Assembly (NCBI GenBank): GCA_016124615.1
Contig: WGNF01000004.1
Location: 282,659-346,658 of the forward strand
Origin: Paracoccaceae bacterium
Lineage (GTDB): Bacteria > Pseudomonadota > Alphaproteobacteria > Rhodobacterales > Rhodobacteraceae
Direction: 5' to 3'
Length of the DNA stretch: 64,000 nt
Numbering within the stretch: the stretch's first letter is position 1; each line of letters begins with the position of its first letter. A program made the translations under genes and the position numbers. Positions 52,545 to 61,609 of this stretch are shown piece by piece. The notes below the pieces were generated by a model. That model was not told where the DNA came from and made no database searches. It was given only the letters and a program-made list of their open reading frames with translations.

Positions 52545-53567
52545 ATGAACCACGGACGCCCAAAAATCGTCGTGACCAACCCCGTGGAACGGGGCTGGCT
52601 CGATGTTCTCGAACCTCATGCTGAGCTCTACGTGAACGCCGGACCCCATCCGTGGCCTCGACGCGATCTGATCAAGTATTCCAGGGACGCGTTCGGCCTA
52701 ATCGCCTTCATGACGGACAGCGTGGACGAGGACTTCCTGCGCGACTGCCCTGACCTTCGCATCGTGGCCTGCGCGCTCAAAGGTTATGACAATTTCGATG
52801 TGGACGCCTGCACCCGGCGGGGCGTGTGGTTGACGATAGTCCCAGACCTCCTTGTGGCGGCTACGGCTGATCTTGCGATGGCGCTTTTGCTCGGTCTCGC
52901 GCGAAACCTGCTCCAAGCCGACCGCTTCGTAAGGCTTGGTCGGCATGAGGGTTGGCGCCCGATGTTCTTCGGCCGAGGGTTAAGCGGGGCCACTGTCGGT
53001 CTCATCGGGATGGGAGCGCTCGGATGGGCGATCGCGGAGCGGCTCCGCGGCTTCGACTGCCGGACACGCTACTATGACACTTCCCCCCTGCTCCGCGACG
53101 ACGAGCGGAAGCTGGAACTCTCCTACGTGCAGTTGGACAGCCTCATAGCCGGAAGCGATGTGATTATTCTGGCTTTGCCGCTCTCGAAAGACACCCTCCA
53201 TCTCATCGACGGACGCAGACTCTCGCTCATCAAGCCAGGGTGCCTCCTGATCAATCCTGCCCGAGGTTCGCTCGTCGACGAGGAGGCGGTTGCGGACGCG
53301 CTCGAGGCCGGCGCGTTGGGAGGCTATGCTGCCGATGTGTTTGCCTTTGAAGACAGAGCCTTTGTGCCACACTCAGGACCGATACCGGACCGTCTGATCT
53401 CGAACGACCGCCAGACTTTGTTCACACCACATCTGGGATCGGCGATCGCCACGGTTCGCCAAGCAATCACAACTGAGGCCGCACTCAACGTGCTCGACAC
53501 CATCCAAGGACGAAGACCTCGCGGGGCCATCAACGACGTTTCCGATAGGCAGGAAGGAGGGACATGA
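52545..53567 (+). CDS. D-2-hydroxyacid dehydrogenase, phosphite dehydrogenase (PtxD)-like
   Basis: The 340-residue protein follows PtxD closely in several stretches: AFMTDSVDEDFLRDCPDLRIVACALKGYDNFDVDACTRRGVWLT with the key lysine, GWRPMFFGRGLSGATVGLIGMGALG for cofactor binding, NPARGSLVDEEAV with the arginine, GGYAADVFAFED, and TPHLGSAIATVR with the histidine. The acid after the Rossmann motif (YYDTS) suggests NAD. PtxD oxidises phosphite to phosphate; other members of the group use organic 2-hydroxyacids, so activity on phosphite is a proposal. ATG 52545 follows GAGGTGGAG. It overlaps the LysR gene by 4 nt, as ptxD precedes ptxE in known operons, but no ptxABC transporter is present. Confidence 0.75.
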   Translation: MNHGRPKIVVTNPVERGWLDVLEPHAELYVNAGPHPWPRRDLIKYSRDAFGLIAFMTDSVDEDFLRDCPDLRIVACALKGYDNFDVDACTRRGVWLTIVPDLLVAATADLAMALLLGLARNLLQADRFVRLGRHEGWRPMFFGRGLSGATVGLIGMGALGWAIAERLRGFDCRTRYYDTSPLLRDDERKLELSYVQLDSLIAGSDVIILALPLSKDTLHLIDGRRLSLIKPGCLLINPARGSLVDEEAVADALEAGALGGYAADVFAFEDRAFVPHSGPIPDRLISNDRQTLFTPHLGSAIATVRQAITTEAALNVLDTIQGRRPRGAINDVSDRQEGGT

Positions 53568-54433
53568 CGCTTAACCTCATCCAGGTTCGCGCTTTTGTCA
53601 CCGTGATTGACGCGGGTGGCTTTGTCGAAGCAGCTCGGCGGCTCGGATGTGCGCAACCCACCGTGACACAGCTGATCAGAAAGCTCGAGAGCGACCTCGG
53701 CGTGCAACTGCTGGTCCGGAGTCGCAACGGTTCGACACCAACAGCAACCGGCGCCCGGTTTCTCCCCCATGCACGGAGGCTTCTCGATGCAGAAGGTCGG
53801 GCGCTCGCCTCTGTCGCCAACCGCACGCTCACGATAGGAGCCAGCGGCAATGTCGGGACCTACTTGCTGCCGGCCCAGCTTGGCCGTTTCCGCCGGGAGC
53901 AAGGCATCAGCGCCGATCTCGAGATAGCAACCAATCCGGAAATTGCCGATCGGCTTTCTTCCGGAGCCGTCGATCTCGCCGTCATGGAATGGTGGGACGG
54001 GAGGCCAGGCTTCGTCGCCCAGATATGGCGGCGCGAACCACTGGTTGTCATCGTCGCACCGGATCATCCTTGGGCCAAAGATCGGACGATCCCGCGGCAG
54101 TGGTTGCTGGAGGCTGCCATGATTGGCGGCGAAAAAGGCAGCGGGACTGGCCAACTCCTGCAGGCGGTCTACGGGAAGGAAGCTGAGAGGATCAGAGTAT
54201 CCATGAACCTCGGCAGCACTGCGGCGGTAAAGGAAGCCGTTAAGGCTGGCCTCGGTGTGTCGCTCGTCATGCTTTCGTCTGTTCGCGACGACATCCGCGC
54301 CGGTACGTTGACTGCGCTGCAGATTGATGGCGAGGCGATCAACAAGGACCTGTTCGTTGTCAGTCCGGAGAGCACGCCCGAAACGACGCTTTCTGCGGTC
54401 TTCCGAGATCAGTTGATGCAGAGCGCCAACTGA
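53564..54433 (+). CDS. LysR family transcriptional regulator
   Basis: The 289-residue protein has the LysR winged helix (LIQVRAFVTVIDAGGFVEAARRLGCAQPTVTQLIRKLESDLGVQLLVR) and an effector domain (IGASGNVGTYLLPAQLGRFRREQG, IVAPDHPWAKDR). It starts in the ATGA overlap with the dehydrogenase gene. It probably controls the divergent MFS-SDR and dehydrogenase transcripts through the inverted repeats at 52500-52530. Confidence 0.9.
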   Translation: MTLNLIQVRAFVTVIDAGGFVEAARRLGCAQPTVTQLIRKLESDLGVQLLVRSRNGSTPTATGARFLPHARRLLDAEGRALASVANRTLTIGASGNVGTYLLPAQLGRFRREQGISADLEIATNPEIADRLSSGAVDLAVMEWWDGRPGFVAQIWRREPLVVIVAPDHPWAKDRTIPRQWLLEAAMIGGEKGSGTGQLLQAVYGKEAERIRVSMNLGSTAAVKEAVKAGLGVSLVMLSSVRDDIRAGTLTALQIDGEAINKDLFVVSPESTPETTLSAVFRDQLMQSAN

Positions 54434-54521
54434 TGCTGTTCTCGCGTATCATTCTGGAATTCTCCCGGGCCCGGCCGACAATATCCCCCCAAGCCGGACC
54501 CAACGGAGACAAATAGACCCA

Positions 54522-55409
54522 ATGGCGCTTCGTCTTCCCCCCCTCGCATCTCTGCGACTTTTCGAGTCCGCGGGCCGCCATGAAAGCTTCAAGCTCGCCG
54601 CCGAGGAACTGCACCTGACGCCGAGCGCCGTCAGCCATGGCGTCGTGATGCTCGAGCGCTGGCTTGGCGTGACGCTCTTTGAGCGCCGCAGCAATGGCGT
54701 GACCCTGACGAAGGAGGGTAGCGACTACCTCCCCTTCGTCTCCGAGGCGCTCGCCACCATCGCCGTTGGAACGCGGCGTCTGCCCAATACCGGCAGCGTC
54801 CGCCGTGTCTCGATCAGTGCTGCACCAACTTTCGCGTCGTGGTGGCTTTTGCCTCGCTTGGTCGATTTTCGGGATCGCCATCCGGACATCCTGCTGACGA
54901 TCGACACGTCGCACCGGCAAGTCGGTTTTCCGGTCGACAACGTCGACCTCGCTATTCGCATGGCAAGGTCGCCATGGCCGGGTCTCCCATCGACGTTTCT
55001 CTTCGCTGAGGAACTCGTTCCCGTCTGCTCGCCAGACTTCATGAACCGGCATAAAAAGAATGGAGAGTTGGACCTCGCGACGGTCCCGCTCTTGCATCTC
55101 GTTTCGGTAACAGAAGACTGGGCAGCGTGGATCGACCAGACGGGACATGCCGACCTCGATCTGACGACCGGGCTCAACTTCGATACGGTTCATATGGCGA
55201 TCGACGCCGCCATTGCAGGCCTCGGTGTCGCCCTCGGCCGGCGACCGCTTGTCGACAGGGATCTTGCCAGCGGGCGCCTCGTGCAGGCGGCATCGCCGGC
55301 CGCCCAGGCGACGGCCGGGTTCTGGCTGGTCGAGGCACGGGAAGCCGACGCCCGACGTGAGGTGCGGACGTTTGTGACTTGGCTGATCGAAGTCAGCAAA
55401 TCAGGCTGA
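54522..55409 (+). CDS. LysR family regulator, GcvA-like
   Basis: The 295-residue protein has the GcvA-type start LPPLASLRLFESAGRHESFKLAAEELHLTPSAVSHGVVMLERWLGVTLFERRSNGVTLT and effector segments ISAAPTFASWWLLPRLVDF, DNVDLAIRMARSPWPGL. GcvA-like LysRs often control neighbouring detoxification genes. It precedes the enoyl-CoA hydratase gene by 97 bp; a motif shared with another island gene lies in that gap. Confidence 0.92.
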   Translation: MALRLPPLASLRLFESAGRHESFKLAAEELHLTPSAVSHGVVMLERWLGVTLFERRSNGVTLTKEGSDYLPFVSEALATIAVGTRRLPNTGSVRRVSISAAPTFASWWLLPRLVDFRDRHPDILLTIDTSHRQVGFPVDNVDLAIRMARSPWPGLPSTFLFAEELVPVCSPDFMNRHKKNGELDLATVPLLHLVSVTEDWAAWIDQTGHADLDLTTGLNFDTVHMAIDAAIAGLGVALGRRPLVDRDLASGRLVQAASPAAQATAGFWLVEAREADARREVRTFVTWLIEVSKSG

Positions 55410-55435
55410 ACGGAATTCACCCACCCCGCAGTCCT

Positions 55436-55471
55436 ATTCGTTTGCCGCGGCACGATGTCGGAAAACATGAT
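55436..55471 (+). promoter_or_regulatory. Bipartite motif ATTCGTTTGCCG-N15-AAACATGAT upstream of the hydratase gene
   Basis: The two blocks (55436-55447 and 55463-55471) recur with the same 15-nt spacer at 57129-57164, upstream of the isomerase gene; the intervening bases differ. The layout suggests a common operator or promoter, possibly bound by the GcvA-like LysR at 54522. Confidence 0.6.
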
Positions 55472-55506
55472 GCCGCGGACTGGCAATAGTTCTAGGCAGA
55501 TAGCGA

Positions 55507-56322
55507 ATGGACAGCAGCAAGCTGCTGCGGGAAGACCGCTCAGGGATCTCGATCCTGACAATCAATCGCCCCGAGCGGCTCAATGCGCTCGACTACGATG
55601 TCATCGACGCGCTGCTCGTCACCTTGGACGAGATGGCGGCAAGTCCTGCCACTCGCGCAGTCATCCTGACAGGAGCGGGCGACCGAGCGTTCAGTGCCGG
55701 GGCCGATATTTTCGGTCTGGCATCAAGTGTTGCCGAAGGTACAGAGGCGGCCGTTCGGGACTTCCTCGAACGGGGCCAAAGACTGACGGCACGGATCGAG
55801 GCCTTCCAGAAGCCGGTGATCGTGGCCGTGAACGGTCTTGCTTACGGCGGGGGCTGCGAGATCACTGAGGCTGCGCCGCTCGCTATCGCAAGCGACCGGG
55901 CGACATTCGCCAAGCCCGAGATCCGTCTGGGATTCCCTCCGCCCTTTGGGGGGACGCAAAGGCTGCCGCGACACATCGGGCGCAAGCGGGCGATCGAAAT
56001 GATCCTGACCGGTGAGCCAATCTCGGCCGAAATGGCGTGCCGGATCGGGCTCGTCAACCGCGTGGTTCGGCACGAGGTTCTCGTGACCGAGGCCGAGGCT
56101 CTGGCGCGTTCGATCATCGGATCGCCACCGGAAACCGTTGCTGCATGCCTGACCGCTGTCACACGGGGGCTGAACGTCGCAATCGCTGAGGGTCTCGCCA
56201 TTGAGGCGATGCAGTTTCGCGCCATGCTCGGCACCGATGCCGTCACAAACGGCACCCGAGACTTCCTCGAACGCCATCGAGACAGGGTCGTGCATCGACC
56301 CTCAGAAAAGGATGAGACATGA
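55507..56322 (+). CDS. Enoyl-CoA hydratase/isomerase family protein
   Basis: The 271-residue protein has the crotonase fold: LTINRPERLNALDYDVIDAL, FSAGADIFGLASS (first oxyanion-hole segment), VAVNGLAYGGGCEITEAAPLAIAS (second), KPEIRLGFPPPFGGTQRLPRHIG with catalytic acid. It acts on a CoA thioester; the isomerase, hydratase or hydrolase reaction cannot be chosen. It is downstream of the GcvA-like LysR. Confidence 0.9.
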   Translation: MDSSKLLREDRSGISILTINRPERLNALDYDVIDALLVTLDEMAASPATRAVILTGAGDRAFSAGADIFGLASSVAEGTEAAVRDFLERGQRLTARIEAFQKPVIVAVNGLAYGGGCEITEAAPLAIASDRATFAKPEIRLGFPPPFGGTQRLPRHIGRKRAIEMILTGEPISAEMACRIGLVNRVVRHEVLVTEAEALARSIIGSPPETVAACLTAVTRGLNVAIAEGLAIEAMQFRAMLGTDAVTNGTRDFLERHRDRVVHRPSEKDET

Positions 56323-56460
56323 GTTCGCGTTCCGCATTCTGTTTCGACATTGGGTGGCCAAGTCCTAGTCCGGAGCCAAGCTTGGCGGGGTGTCGCCCCT
56401 CATCTGCCGCACCTTCTATCTCGTTGGCCGAGACGCCGCTCGACGTGAGGTGCGCTTGAA

Positions 56461-57054
56461 ATGCACGGACTGATTGGCTTCGTTTTAGCTGGCTTCGCGC
56501 TTGCTGGCAGTCCTGGCCCCGCGACGCTGAGCACCGCAGCGGCCGGTGCGGCGTTCGGAGCCCGCGGAGGCATTGCCTACATGCTCGGAATCGTTGCTGG
56601 TTTGGTCATGATTATGGGGATGGTCGCGACCGGCGTGGCCGGAATTCTTCTGGAGCTTCCGGGTGCGACACCCGTCATAACGATCGCATCAGCCTCATAT
56701 TTCATCTATCTGGCGTTCCGCATCGCCACAGCACCACCAATGGCCCAAAATCCCGATGAGCAGAAACGCCCTACCTTCTATGGCGGCATATTTCTCTCTT
56801 TGGTCAATCCCAAAGGCTATGCCGCAATGGCGGCCCTATCCTCGGGTTTCGTACTCGTCAGCAGCCGGTTCGAGTTGGACACCGCAATGAAGATGGTTGC
56901 GGTTGCGGCCATTGCAACGACGGCCTTGTCAATATGGCTCTCCTCGGGCGCGGTACTCGCACGATTTTATCGAGATTCTCGGATTAGTCGCGTCGTCAAC
57001 GTGATCTTCGCGCTGCTACTCGTTGTATCGGTGGCGCTGACTCTTCTGCTCTGA
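56461..57054 (+). CDS. LysE/RhtB family amino-acid exporter
   Basis: The 197-residue membrane protein has LAGFALAGSPGPATLSTAAAGAAFGARGGIAYMLGI, the LysE/RhtB N-terminal signature, SYFIYLAFRI and a mid-protein FLSLVNPKGYAAM motif, with about five to six hydrophobic segments. It exports small amino acids or related solutes. Confidence 0.88.
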   Translation: MHGLIGFVLAGFALAGSPGPATLSTAAAGAAFGARGGIAYMLGIVAGLVMIMGMVATGVAGILLELPGATPVITIASASYFIYLAFRIATAPPMAQNPDEQKRPTFYGGIFLSLVNPKGYAAMAALSSGFVLVSSRFELDTAMKMVAVAAIATTALSIWLSSGAVLARFYRDSRISRVVNVIFALLLVVSVALTLLL

Positions 57055-57128
57055 GCCACTGCGCTGCTTGTCGGATCCGCTAAAGACCTTGCGGACGGGT
57101 GAACAAAATTGACTCACGCCGCACGTCA

Positions 57129-57164
57129 ATTCGTTTGCCGGCGAGCGACTTCAGCAAACATGAT
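57129..57164 (+). promoter_or_regulatory. Second copy of the ATTCGTTTGCCG-N15-AAACATGAT motif
   Basis: Blocks at 57129-57140 and 57156-57164 match those at 55436-55471, again with 15 nt between. It ends 130 bp before the isomerase gene. No other copies were noticed in the island. Confidence 0.6.
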
Positions 57165-57293
57165 TGCGTCAGTACGGAAACCACGAAGAGCAGATTGAGC
57201 ACGGATGGCGGCGGGATTATCCGGGCGAACGACCCAGGACCCCGCCCAGACCGTTAATCGCGCCCGCCGCCGACTCGCCAATAGGGACCTCAC

Positions 57294-57944
57294 ATGACAG
57301 CACCCATCGAGTTCTGGTTCGACTTCAGTTCGCCGTACGCCTACTTCGCCGCCAACGAAATTGAAGAGAGGTTGAAGCGCTTTCGCCGGCCCATCCTTTG
57401 GCGGCCCTTTCTTCTCGGTGTCGCTTTCAGGGAAACGGGTATGGGCCCCATCAGTCAGGCGCCGCTACGCGGCCGGTATGCAATCCATGACTGCCGCCGC
57501 ATCGCCGGCATGTTGGACCTCCCGTTCAATCTGCACGAGGACTTTCCCTTCCCATCGCAGGCACTTGCCCGTGCCTTCTATTGGCTGGAGGCCCGAAGCC
57601 TCGAAACGGCGACCAATTTCGCGAAGGCGGCTTTTGCGACCTATTTCGGAGTGGGACACGATCTGCGGGAGCCCGAAGCGGTCATCGCTCTGGCGACGGA
57701 ATTTACGGACCGGCCGGACTTGCTTGTCGAATGGCTGGGCGACGAGAAGGCCAAGCGTGTACTGCGTGAAAGGACGGCTGAAGCCCTGAGCAAGGGTGTC
57801 TTCGGCTCGCCCTTCGTTCTGGTCGACGGCGAGCCGTTTTGGGGATGGGATCGACTGCCCATGGTCGAGGCCTGGCTGGAACCGCCCGTCGGCCTTGCGA
57901 AAGCGAGGGGTGAGCTCGCAGCAGCCGACGAGTCCGTTCGATGA
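57294..57944 (+). CDS. 2-hydroxychromene-2-carboxylate isomerase-like (DsbA-fold, kappa-class GST)
   Basis: The 216-residue protein starts IEFWFDFSSPYAYFAANEIEERLKRFRRPILWRPFLLG, the kappa-GST/HCCA isomerase motif with the serine that interacts with glutathione, and ends GVFGSPFVLVDGEPFWGWDRLPMVEAWL. HCCA isomerase acts in naphthalene-type aromatic catabolism; related proteins are general glutathione-dependent isomerases. It overlaps the following GNAT-hotdog gene by 4 nt. Confidence 0.9.
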   Translation: MTAPIEFWFDFSSPYAYFAANEIEERLKRFRRPILWRPFLLGVAFRETGMGPISQAPLRGRYAIHDCRRIAGMLDLPFNLHEDFPFPSQALARAFYWLEARSLETATNFAKAAFATYFGVGHDLREPEAVIALATEFTDRPDLLVEWLGDEKAKRVLRERTAEALSKGVFGSPFVLVDGEPFWGWDRLPMVEAWLEPPVGLAKARGELAAADESVR

Positions 57945-59023
57945 ACATTCAGGGCGAACCTGCGGCGGTGGACGCCGATCGGCCCGGAGCGGCGCACGAT
58001 GCTGACTTCGTGATCGTCCCCTTCGCACAAGCGCATGCGGATGGTGTCAGGGCGCTCTTCATCGCGATCAATCGCGAACTCGCACCGGCTGGCATGGAGG
58101 AGGCATTTTCCGCCTACGTCGAACGCGCAATCGGCGAGGAGATCGGTCGGATCGCCGCGTATTTCGACCCTGCGGCCGGCAACGGATTCTGGGTGGTCAT
58201 GCACGATGGTGCGGTGATCGGCATGTTCGGGCTCGAACGGCAGTCGGCTGAGGAGGTCGAACTGCGGCGTATGTATCTCGGACAGTCGTTTCGCGGCCGC
58301 GGGCTGGCAGACCGAATGCTCCAAAGAGCTGAAGCCGAGGCCGCGCGGCTTGGGTACTGCCGTCTCGTTCTCAGCACTGCAGAGATACAAGGCGCCGCCG
58401 TGAGTTTTTATCGGCGTAGCGGCTTCCGCGAAGTTCGCCGGGAGATCGACACACCAGCAAGCCACAAGAGGGTTGGCGGTGGCCTGACCGTGTTCTTCTT
58501 CGAGAAGGACCTGACATCGCCTTCCGGCTCGCGGCAGCGAATTGTCCGCTGGTCCGACCCAGTGGATTTGGCTGCAGCAGGCCGTACCACGAACGGACGG
58601 GACTTTCTCGAGACCGTATTGAGGGGTGAACTGCCGTTGCCTCCGATTTGCAAGCTCGTCGATTTCTCCTTCGAGGAATTCGGCGACGGGCGCGCGGTGA
58701 TGGTCCTGCAACCGGGGGAGGCGCATTACAATCCGATCGGTTCCGTCCACGGCGGCATCATTGCAACGGTGCTCGACTCGGTGATGGGCTGCGCTGTGCA
58801 TACCAAACTGCGCGCGGGCCTGGCCTATTCGACCTTGGAGATCAAGGTGAACTACCTGCGGCCAATCACGTCTGCGTCAGGACCGATGCGGGCAGTTGGG
58901 ACCGTCGTTCACGCCGGCCGCCGGACGGCGATGGCGGAAAGCACCCTCGCTGACGCCGCGGGCAAGATCTACGCGCAGGCAAGCACAACCTGCCTGATCT
59001 TTCCATTGTCCGATGCGAACTGA
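57941..59023 (+). CDS. GNAT acetyltransferase fused to a PaaI-type hotdog thioesterase
   Basis: The 360-residue protein has two domains. Residues 20-185 are GNAT (FVIVPFAQAHADGVRALF, ELRRMYLGQSFRGRGLADRMLQRAEAEAARLGYCRLVLSTAEIQ, FYRRSGFREV). Residues 205-355 are a hotdog thioesterase (GELPLPPICKLVDFSFEEF, HYNPIGSVHGGIIATVLDSVMGCAVH, LEIKVNYLRPI). The frame is open across both, so it is a true fusion and not adjacent genes. One half may acylate and the other hydrolyse CoA thioesters. Overlap with the isomerase gene implies joint expression. Confidence 0.88.
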   Translation: MNIQGEPAAVDADRPGAAHDADFVIVPFAQAHADGVRALFIAINRELAPAGMEEAFSAYVERAIGEEIGRIAAYFDPAAGNGFWVVMHDGAVIGMFGLERQSAEEVELRRMYLGQSFRGRGLADRMLQRAEAEAARLGYCRLVLSTAEIQGAAVSFYRRSGFREVRREIDTPASHKRVGGGLTVFFFEKDLTSPSGSRQRIVRWSDPVDLAAAGRTTNGRDFLETVLRGELPLPPICKLVDFSFEEFGDGRAVMVLQPGEAHYNPIGSVHGGIIATVLDSVMGCAVHTKLRAGLAYSTLEIKVNYLRPITSASGPMRAVGTVVHAGRRTAMAESTLADAAGKIYAQASTTCLIFPLSDAN

Positions 59024-59163
59024 TTCGGTCGTGGCAAATGCAGGAGGCCAGTCCTAAGCCAAGACGGACCGGCCAACCATGACCGCCAGGCTCTCCCGTG
59101 ATTGCCGGTCCGCGCGATCAATGACAGCCGGGAAAATTACGAACCAGCAGGGAGCAATCCGAA

Positions 59164-59778
59164 ATGCAGATCATTGGAATGATGGATTCTCCTTATGTAC
59201 GGAGAGTTGCCATCTCTCTGAAGTTTTTGCGGCTGCAGTTTGATCACGTTTCCCTGTCCGTCTTCAGCCAATTCGACGCCGTCGCGGCCGTCAATCCGGT
59301 GGTGAAAGTGCCCACGCTGGTCACGGACGATGGTATGGTCCTGATGGATTCAACACTGATCTTGCAGGTCCTGGAGCGACTTGCGCCCAAGGAACGACGC
59401 CTGACGCCTACTGGCGAAACGGACTTTCTAAGAGCCCAAAGATTGGTCGGCCTCGCTCTTGCCGCTTGCGAGAAAACCGTCCAGATCGTTTATGAACGCA
59501 ATCTGCGCCCGCCCGAGAAACATCATCAGCCCTGGATCGACCGAGTGCGCGCGCAGTTGCTCGCGGCATGCGGGCTGCTCGAGACAGCGGCGGGCCCAGC
59601 ATCGGGCTGGCTTCTCGGAACGAGGCCTACACAGGCCGACGTCGCCGTGGGAGTCGCCTGGCGCTTCACGCAGGACGCTCTTCCCGACGTTATTCATGCG
59701 GAAGAATTCCCTGGGCTTTCTGCATTCTCGGCCAGGGCGGAGAGCCGGCCGGAGTTTCTCGCATGCCCGCCGGTATGA
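59164..59778 (+). CDS. Glutathione S-transferase
   Basis: The 204-residue protein has the thioredoxin-like N-terminal domain ([48 protein letters not shown]) with catalytic-type serine and the cis-proline/DST glutathione site, and an all-helical C-terminal domain ([17 protein letters not shown]). It conjugates glutathione to electrophiles. GGGAG precedes the ATG. Confidence 0.9.
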   Translation: MQIIGMMDSPYVRRVAISLKFLRLQFDHVSLSVFSQFDAVAAVNPVVKVPTLVTDDGMVLMDSTLILQVLERLAPKERRLTPTGETDFLRAQRLVGLALAACEKTVQIVYERNLRPPEKHHQPWIDRVRAQLLAACGLLETAAGPASGWLLGTRPTQADVAVGVAWRFTQDALPDVIHAEEFPGLSAFSARAESRPEFLACPPV

Positions 59779-59804
59779 GGCCGGCAACATTCTCGGAGGT
59801 GAAC

Positions 59805-60677
59805 ATGCCAGTCGGCTTTATAGGTCTAGGTGTCATGGGCCAGCCCATGGCGCTCAACCTGGCGCGCGCCGGGACGAAACTCGTGGTCTGGAACCGAACG
59901 CCCGGCCGATGCGCCCCCTTGCGGGAGGCGGGCGCCGAGGTGGCGGAAAGCGCGGCCGAAGTATTCCGCAAGGCTAGGATCATCATTCTCATGATGGCGA
60001 ACAGCGCCGCGACCGACGAAGTCCTCGGCCGAGGGACCCCCGCCTTCGCCGAGAACGTTTCCCAACGGATCATCGTTAGTACCGGAACGAATTCGCCCGA
60101 ATACTCCAAAGGTCTGGACACCGCCATCCGGGAGGCCGGGGGCTGCTATGTCGAGGCTCCGGTTTCAGGGTCGCGCAAGCCGGCAGAGGCAGGCCGCCTC
60201 GTGGGCATGCTCGCGGGAAACGAGGCTGTCGAGGGGATCAGGGTCCTGCTCGCACCGGTCTGCCACGAGACGGTCTCCTGCGGTCCGGTTCCAAATGCGC
60301 TTCTGATGAAGCTGTCGGTCAACATCTTCCTGATCACACTCGTGACGGGACTGGCCGAAGCATTTCATTTCGCCGAACAGCACAGGCTGGATCTGGTCAA
60401 GCTCGTATCCATCCTCAATGCCGGACAAATGGCGAGCGACATCTCTCGGGTGAAACTCGGCAAGCTCGCAGCGGGTGACTTTGACATCCAGGCTTCGATC
60501 TCGGATGTCCTTAAGAACAACCAGCTTATCGCGGAGGCTGCCAGGCGATCCGGTGTGGCGTCACCGCTTCTCGACGTCTGCCACGCGCTCTACGCCGAAA
60601 CGGAGGCTCTGGGGCATGGCGGAAGCGACATGGCTGCCGTTCTTCGCGCGATCGAGCAGCGGACGAGCGAGATATAA
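59805..60677 (+). CDS. NAD(P)-dependent beta-hydroxyacid dehydrogenase
   Basis: The 290-residue protein has [58 protein letters not shown] and the catalytic-lysine segment [23 protein letters not shown]. It is a 3-hydroxyisobutyrate/2-hydroxy-3-oxopropionate-type dehydrogenase of unknown substrate. GGAGG precedes ATG 59805. Its stop overlaps the AEC transporter start (TAATG). Confidence 0.9.
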   Translation: MPVGFIGLGVMGQPMALNLARAGTKLVVWNRTPGRCAPLREAGAEVAESAAEVFRKARIIILMMANSAATDEVLGRGTPAFAENVSQRIIVSTGTNSPEYSKGLDTAIREAGGCYVEAPVSGSRKPAEAGRLVGMLAGNEAVEGIRVLLAPVCHETVSCGPVPNALLMKLSVNIFLITLVTGLAEAFHFAEQHRLDLVKLVSILNAGQMASDISRVKLGKLAAGDFDIQASISDVLKNNQLIAEAARRSGVASPLLDVCHALYAETEALGHGGSDMAAVLRAIEQRTSEI

Positions 60678-61609
60678 TGATCGATTTCATCCTGCTCAGC
60701 TTGCCCGTGTTTGGCGTAGTCGCACTCGGTTGGCTCGCGATGCATCTTGAACTCACGACCGCAGAGGCGCTTGGTGCGCTCAGCCTGTTCTCGTTTCGCT
60801 TCGCGCTCCCGGCCCTGGTATTCAGACTGATTTCCAGCCAACCGCTTGGCAACTCGTTCAATCCCCTGTTCTACGGCGGCTATCTTCTAAGTGGCGGGCT
60901 AGTCTTCTCGGCAGTACTCGGCATTGGGCATTTTGTCGGCCGGCAGCCCCTTGCTACGGCGAGCGCGCGTGCCTCGACGGCGACAGTCAGCAATCTCGGG
61001 TTTTTGGGGCCTCCCTTGATGATCGCATTCTTCGGGGAACGCGGTGCGGGTCCGCTTGCTATGGCCATTCTTGCCGAGGTGATGGTGCTCTTGTCCGTTG
61101 GCGGGGTCATCATGGGGATGTCGAGCGGCAGAGGCGTGGGACTCGTTCGCCTTCTGTTACGCGGGACAATACTCAACCCTGTTGTCGCGGCAATCGCACT
61201 CGGGGCGGTGGTGGCTGCGCTCCATATTGCCGTCCCATCCTCACTCGCGCACCTTCTGGCGTTCCTGGGTGGTGCGGCAGGCCCCACCGCCCTTTTTTCT
61301 CTCGGCGGGACCCTTGCCCTCCAACGGATCGACAGAGCGACCGTGTTCGCGGCCGGTGGCATCAGCGCGGCCAAGCTTCTCCTGTATCCACTACTCGTCT
61401 GGTACGTCCTCGGCGAACTCTTGCACGTAGGGCTCTTCTGGGTTCAGTCCGGCGCGCTGATTGCCACGTTTCCCTCGGCGGGCAGCAACTATCTCATGGC
61501 ACAGCGATATGCTGCCGATGCCGAGAGCGTTTCCGCAGCAATTGTCCTCTCTACGATACTCAGTGTGGGGGTCGTGCCTCTCGCAGCGTGGCTGGTTCTT
61601 CAGAACTGA
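60677..61609 (+). CDS. AEC (auxin efflux carrier) family transporter
   Basis: The 310-residue protein has about ten hydrophobic segments and the AEC layout: LSLPVFGVVALGWLAM, LSLFSFRFALPALVF, SNLGFLGPPLMIAFFG and ALIATFPSAGSNYLMAQRY. It moves small organic acids. Overlap with the dehydrogenase gene suggests that both serve one compound. Convergent with the GNAT gene. Confidence 0.88.
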   Translation: MIDFILLSLPVFGVVALGWLAMHLELTTAEALGALSLFSFRFALPALVFRLISSQPLGNSFNPLFYGGYLLSGGLVFSAVLGIGHFVGRQPLATASARASTATVSNLGFLGPPLMIAFFGERGAGPLAMAILAEVMVLLSVGGVIMGMSSGRGVGLVRLLLRGTILNPVVAAIALGAVVAALHIAVPSSLAHLLAFLGGAAGPTALFSLGGTLALQRIDRATVFAAGGISAAKLLLYPLLVWYVLGELLHVGLFWVQSGALIATFPSAGSNYLMAQRYAADAESVSAAIVLSTILSVGVVPLAAWLVLQN

